In this document: positions 60,390 to 64,000 of the stretch, piece by piece | Layout: each line of letters starts with the position of its first letter | Position numbering within the stretch: position 1 is the stretch's first letter | DNA from: Minwuia thermotolerans | GTDB taxonomy: Bacteria > Pseudomonadota > Alphaproteobacteria > Minwuiales > Minwuiaceae | Assembly (NCBI RefSeq): GCF_002924445.1 | Contig: NZ_PIGG01000081.1 | Span: 1 to 64,000, forward strand | Length of the DNA stretch: 64,000 nucleotides | Reading direction: 5' to 3' | Notes under the pieces: generated by a model | The model's database searches: none | What the model saw: the letters and a program-made list of their open reading frames with translations, nothing else | Told to the model about the DNA's origin: nothing | Program-made: the position numbers and the translations under genes

Positions 60390-61730
60390 ATGCCGCAGTA
60401 TCCTGCCCGTGTCCCGGTCGATTCGGCCCGATATGCCCCCGACCGCAATGATCCGGAGATCTTTTACGGATTGCCGCGCGAGGTGCGGTTTTGCCGGAAG
60501 AGCCTGATTTCCAACCAGCGGCCCAACTCGACCGTAGAATTCAAACACACACGCGATTCGCGCAAGAGCACGATTCATTTCGACGAAAATGGCGTTTCCG
60601 ACGCGTGGCACGTTGCGCGGATGAAGGACCAGATCGACTGGACGGCCCGCCGAGACGAACTGGAGGCCTTGCTGTCGAAATACCGCCGGAATGACGGTGG
60701 CTATGATGTGCTAGTGCCGGGTTCCGGCGGCAAGGACAGTTTTTACGCCGCACATGTCCTGAAATATGAATTCGGGATGCACCCGCTGACGGTGACCTGG
60801 GCACCGCACATCTACACTGACTGGGGATGGAAGAACCAGCAGGCTTGGATCCATGCTGGTTTTGACAACTATCTAATGACGCCGAACGGTCGGGTCCATC
60901 GCCTGCTCACCCGTCTCGCGGTCGAGAATATCCTGCACCCGTTCCAGCCCTTCATCCTGGGCCAAAAGCAGCTTGCGCCAAAGATGGCGGCGTTGTTCAA
61001 CATCCCGCTGGTGATGTTCGGCGAGAACGAAGCCGAGTACGGCAATCCCAAAGCGGATGCTGATCAGGCCCGGCGCGATTGGGATTACTTTTCCGCGTCC
61101 GACGAGAGCGAAGTTCATCTGGGTGGTACGTCGATTCGCGATCTGGTTGACAAGTTCGGACTGCACCGGGCTGATCTCCAGCCCTACATGCCGGCGAATC
61201 CCGAAGACCTGAGACAGGTTGGCGTCGACGTGCACTATCTGGGCTATTATCTGCCCTGGCACCCGCAAGGCGCGTACTACTATGCGGTCGAACACGGTGG
61301 CTTCCAAGCGTCGCCCGAGCGCACTGCCGGTACCTATTCAAAGTACAATTCGATCGACGACAAGATCGACGACTTCCATTACTACACGACCTACATTAAG
61401 TTCGGTATTGGTCGGGCAATGTATGATGCGAGTCAGGAGATTCGCTCAGGCGAGATCGATTTTGAGGAGGCCAAAGCGCTGGTGCGGCGCTATGATGGGG
61501 AATTCCCGGAACGCTTTGCCGACGAGATTTTTGAGTATATGTCGCTGCCACCCGAGGAATTCCCGGTAGCCAGCAAGCAGTTCGAGCAGCCGATCATGGA
61601 TCGCGCCTATTTCGACAACCTCTGCGACCGTTTCCGCTCGCCGCATCTTTGGATGTTGAATGAGGGGCAGTGGGAACTGCGCCACAAGGCGTGGGAGGAG
61701 GCCGAAGAACTGGTGGAGACAGCTTCTTGA
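60390..61730 (+). CDS. N-acetyl sugar amidotransferase (WbpG/PseA-like)
   Basis: 446-residue ATP-dependent enzyme that forms an acetamidino group on N-acetylated sugars, using ammonia from a HisH/HisF-like pair. The PP-loop is LVPGSGGKDSFYAAH (108-122), followed by TVTWAPHIYTDWG. The N-terminal region is family-like (EVRFCRKSLISNQRP and FDENGVSDAWHVARMKDQIDW), but the zinc cysteines usual there are mostly replaced (Cys35 kept; Ser38, Ser70, Trp73). The ATG at 60390 is chosen; the frame is open to 60204. The stop overlaps the HisF-like start. Confidence 0.85.
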   Translation: MPQYPARVPVDSARYAPDRNDPEIFYGLPREVRFCRKSLISNQRPNSTVEFKHTRDSRKSTIHFDENGVSDAWHVARMKDQIDWTARRDELEALLSKYRRNDGGYDVLVPGSGGKDSFYAAHVLKYEFGMHPLTVTWAPHIYTDWGWKNQQAWIHAGFDNYLMTPNGRVHRLLTRLAVENILHPFQPFILGQKQLAPKMAALFNIPLVMFGENEAEYGNPKADADQARRDWDYFSASDESEVHLGGTSIRDLVDKFGLHRADLQPYMPANPEDLRQVGVDVHYLGYYLPWHPQGAYYYAVEHGGFQASPERTAGTYSKYNSIDDKIDDFHYYTTYIKFGIGRAMYDASQEIRSGEIDFEEAKALVRRYDGEFPERFADEIFEYMSLPPEEFPVASKQFEQPIMDRAYFDNLCDRFRSPHLWMLNEGQWELRHKAWEEAEELVETAS

Positions 61731-62503
61731 GCCAGCGGCGTACACGATTGATCGCCCGCCTCGACGTCAAGGGCAAGAACCTGATCAAGGGCGTTCAACT
61801 TGAGGGTCTTCGTGTTGTCGGCGATCCGCAGACATACGCAACCGGTTATTACGAGACAGGCATTGATGAATTGATATATATGGATGTTGTCGCCAGTCTC
61901 TATCAGCGTAACAATCTGGCCGATGTCGTCTTGCGCGCCACCGAGAACATCTTCGTTCCTCTGACTGTCGGCGGTGGTATTCGTTCGCCGGAAAATGTCG
62001 AAACCTTATTGCGGGCTGGTGCGGACAAAATAGCGATCAACACCGCCGCCGTGCGGCGCCCGGAACTGATCACGGAGCTATCCCGGATGTTCGGGTCACA
62101 GTGCATTGTGCTTTCCATAGAAGCCAAACGCCAAGGCGAAGCTTGGGAGGCGTATACCGACAATGGCCGCGAACGCACTGGTATTGACGCCGTACAATGG
62201 GCACGACGGGGCGAGGAACTGGGCGCTGGCGAGATTCTCGTGACTTCGGTCGACATGGAGGGGCGTCGCAGGGGCTTCGACGTTGAACTCGTCTGCGAGA
62301 TCACCCGGCAGGTCGATATCCCGGTGATCGCCAGCGGAGGCATGGGCGAAGCTGCCCATCTGCTGGACGTCGTGGAGCGGGGGGGGGCCGATGCCGTGGC
62401 CATGGCTCACGTGCTTCACCATGAGGTTGTCAAACTACCCGAGTTGCGAAATGCACTGGTTGGGGCAGGACTCAGCATTCGCAACGTTGACTGGTGTCGT
62501 TGA
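61727..62503 (+). CDS. HisF-like glycosyl-amidation protein (WbuZ/WbpI-hisF2 type)
   Basis: 258-residue (beta/alpha)8 barrel paralog of imidazole-glycerol-phosphate synthase HisF that helps deliver ammonia to the amidotransferase. It starts at TTG 61727, overlapping the previous stop (TTGA), giving MSQRRTRLIARLDVKGKNLI with the first catalytic-type Asp. VPLTVGGGIRSPENVETLL and VIASGGMGEAAHL are the phosphate-binding loops. The second catalytic position reads LSIEAKRQ where HisF has IDAKR. Not a histidine-pathway gene by context. Confidence 0.85.
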   Translation: MSQRRTRLIARLDVKGKNLIKGVQLEGLRVVGDPQTYATGYYETGIDELIYMDVVASLYQRNNLADVVLRATENIFVPLTVGGGIRSPENVETLLRAGADKIAINTAAVRRPELITELSRMFGSQCIVLSIEAKRQGEAWEAYTDNGRERTGIDAVQWARRGEELGAGEILVTSVDMEGRRRGFDVELVCEITRQVDIPVIASGGMGEAAHLLDVVERGGADAVAMAHVLHHEVVKLPELRNALVGAGLSIRNVDWCR

Positions 62504-62505
62504 GC

Positions 62506-63159
62506 ATGGCCGGGCCCTCGGTCTCGATACTCGACTACGGCGTCGGCAACCTCCGCAGCGTCGCACGCGCATTTGAAGTCTGCGGTGCGGCGCCAATCCT
62601 CGCAAGTTCGCCGAAGGAAGCCGCGCGCGCGGAGCGTCTCGTCATTCCGGGGGTTGGCGCTTTCGGGTCTTGTGTTGCCGCTATTCGGAAACGGGGTTTC
62701 CATGAAACGATCGAGGAAGTCGTCCGTCTGCGGCAGCGCCCGGTAATGGGCATCTGCGTCGGTATGCAGATGCTCTTGGATGAGAGCGAGGAATTCGGCC
62801 CTGTGACGGGTTTCGGCTATCTGCCGGGCGGCGTGGTCGGCTTGGCGAAGGAACTGGGCGAAACACGCCGCAAAGTGCCGCACGTTGGATGGGCAGCACT
62901 GATACCGCCAGAGGAAAATGTGGAGCGCTGGAATGGCACACCGCTCGAAGGGGTGCGCCCGGGGGATGAGGTCTATTTCGTGCACAGCTTTCACGCTGCG
63001 CCCGCGAACCGACAGCACTATCTCGCTGGCGCTGACTACCTTGGCGACAGCGTCTGTGCCGCCGTCCACCACGAAAACCTGGTTGGTTTCCAGTTTCACC
63101 CGGAAAAGAGCGGTCCCGTGGGGCTGGCTATCCTGCGGCGCTTTCTGGAAATGGGCTAG
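62506..63159 (+). CDS. hisH: HisH-like glutamine amidotransferase
   Basis: 217-residue class I glutaminase that supplies ammonia to the HisF-like partner. The triad is Cys84 in GICVGMQMLLDE, with His198 and Glu200 in GFQFHPEKSG. VGNLRSVARAFE and VIPGVGAFGS are typical. Starts at the ATG at 62506, three bases after the HisF stop; GTG 62494 and TTG 62500 are alternatives. In sugar-modification loci this trio replaces a histidine role; the symbol marks the family, not the pathway. Confidence 0.88.
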   Translation: MAGPSVSILDYGVGNLRSVARAFEVCGAAPILASSPKEAARAERLVIPGVGAFGSCVAAIRKRGFHETIEEVVRLRQRPVMGICVGMQMLLDESEEFGPVTGFGYLPGGVVGLAKELGETRRKVPHVGWAALIPPEENVERWNGTPLEGVRPGDEVYFVHSFHAAPANRQHYLAGADYLGDSVCAAVHHENLVGFQFHPEKSGPVGLAILRRFLEMG

Positions 63160-63185
63160 ACTGCTCCAGGAAGGGACGAATTCCG

Positions 63186-64000
63186 ATGAGATTACGAACT
63201 CCAGTGCGGATCGGTTCCCGAATGCTCGGCGGTGGCAATCCACCGCTCTTGCTGCCCGATATCGACATGTTCTTCAACGCGGATATTGCCATGGCGCAAC
63301 ATATGGTCAAAGCGGTCAGGGACGCTGGGCTAACCATCATCAAGGCGGCGGTCCTGCACGACGAGGCAATCGCGCTGAATTGTGGCACCATGGAAACTTT
63401 TCTCGACAATAGGGGCCGCCCGGTCACGGTCGACTACCGCCGTCTGATCAGCAAGAAGGTGATCAGCAAGGACGAACACAGGCGGCTGTTCCGTTTCATT
63501 CAAGATACCGGTCTCGAATTGGTGCTTTCCGTATACGATCTGGAGGGGCTGAATCTCGCCGTCGACAGCGGCGCCGTGGCCATCAAGATCCCTTCCTCGA
63601 ACATAACCCATCAGCCCCTCATTGCCGCGGCTGCCTTGGCACCGGTTCCGCTGATCGTGGACACCGGGAAATCGACTATGGTGGAAATCGCTCGCGCCCT
63701 GGAATGGGCGGCGCCGGCACGCGAACGAGGCTTGATCGTCGAGCACTCGCCGGAGGCGCCGCCAGCCCCGCTTGCGCGTCACCAACTGATGATGATCCCC
63801 CGGCTCGCTGAAACTTTCGACCTCAATGCCGGGCTCTCCGATCATCATCATGGCAATGAGATGATGTTGGCAGCGACGGCGCTTGGGGCCGTCGTTCTGG
63901 AAAAGGGTTTGACGGTCGATGATCCGGATTCCGACCAAGACGTCTATCATGCGATGCGTCTTTCCGACCTCAAGCCCCTTCGCCGTCAGGTCGAGATGAT
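63186..64000 (+). CDS. Divergent NeuB-family synthase, truncated by window edge
   Basis: Open frame from ATG 63186 to the window end (271 codons). The order of motifs follows NeuB: AVRDAGLTIIKAAVLHDEA, LVLSVYDLEGLNLAVDSGAVAIKIPSS, IVDTGKSTMVEI, NAGLSDHHHGNEMML and LGAVVLEKGLTVDD. Compared with the neuB at 52841 it lacks YPTP and has EKG in place of EKH, and the start differs from the usual IAEAGxNHNG. It could be a divergent synthase for an unusual nonulosonic acid or a decaying copy. It follows the amidation genes by 26 bases. Confidence 0.7.
   Translation, partial: MRLRTPVRIGSRMLGGGNPPLLLPDIDMFFNADIAMAQHMVKAVRDAGLTIIKAAVLHDEAIALNCGTMETFLDNRGRPVTVDYRRLISKKVISKDEHRRLFRFIQDTGLELVLSVYDLEGLNLAVDSGAVAIKIPSSNITHQPLIAAAALAPVPLIVDTGKSTMVEIARALEWAAPARERGLIVEHSPEAPPAPLARHQLMMIPRLAETFDLNAGLSDHHHGNEMMLAATALGAVVLEKGLTVDDPDSDQDVYHAMRLSDLKPLRRQVEM

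Noticed and set aside
62494-63159. True histidine-pathway hisH/hisF operon
   Set aside because: No other his genes are adjacent and both lie between a sugar amidotransferase and a NeuB-type gene, so a glycan-amidation role fits better.

Overview
The window is GC-rich chromosomal DNA, most likely from an alphaproteobacterium. The support for this is a DUF1491 protein, an NDUFS4-like complex I subunit, a speD-speE-odc polyamine cluster, GlnD, an EtfBA/3-hydroxyacyl-CoA dehydrogenase cluster and a ThiXYZ importer behind a TPP riboswitch. The order within the class cannot be fixed from sequence alone. No plasmid, phage structural, rRNA or CRISPR signals were seen.

Layout. 1-1182: end of an IS3-family insertion sequence, cut by the window edge, next to tRNA-Arg(CCG). 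1.4-5.6 kb: DUF2332 protein diverging from a polyamine operon (speD, speE, ornithine decarboxylase) with a long structured leader and a strong hairpin terminator. 5.6-13.2 kb: minus-strand block with a YgjP-like metallopeptidase, a gamma-butyrobetaine-dioxygenase-like enzyme, GlnD, two tandem receiver proteins and an amidase. 13.2-19 kb: DUF1491, a HAD hydrolase, the thiamin-precursor ABC importer with its riboswitch, an HDAC-family enzyme, DUF192, tRNA-Pro(TGG) and the NDUFS4-like gene. 19-24.1 kb: an amidase/PhyH pair, copies of an inverted-repeat (REP-like) element, tRNA-Arg(TCT) and then a strongly AT-rich insert carrying one OLD-family ATPase/Toprim nuclease, a probable defence gene. 24.1-42.5 kb: mostly metabolic genes (unusual SDR, amidohydrolase, O-methyltransferase, ferritin-like protein, etfBA-hbd, FkbM and glycosyltransferase, mobA-fdhD, SDR-cysQ, metY, AhpD-like, CoA-binding, enoyl-CoA hydratase, rsmE, gshA, glucosaminidase).

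42.6-46 kb holds three paralogous small proteins of about 130-139 residues (likely STAS/SpoIIAA-like fold) around a secreted, highly acidic, repeat-rich PRC-barrel protein. 46-52.8 kb: comM/YifB, a lone molybdopterin-binding dehydrogenase subunit, two MarR regulators, an NlpC/P60 protein, and a luciferase-like monooxygenase preceded by a double palindromic operator.

52.8-64 kb is a surface-sugar (nonulosonic acid) locus: neuB-neuC, two MurJ-type flippase copies (one truncated), a methyltransferase with an in-frame TGA, an APS kinase, a truncated sulfotransferase, and then an amidotransferase/HisF-like/HisH-like amidation module and a second, divergent NeuB-family gene cut by the window end. 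The middle of this locus is flanked by two diverged copies of the neuC 3' end plus murJ, arranged as expected if a circular DNA entered by a single crossover.

The items most worth a second look are the duplicated neuC/murJ junction, the STAS-like trio with the PRC-barrel protein, the solitary OLD nuclease beside tRNA-Arg(TCT), the REP-like family with compensatory stem changes, and the polyamine-operon leader.
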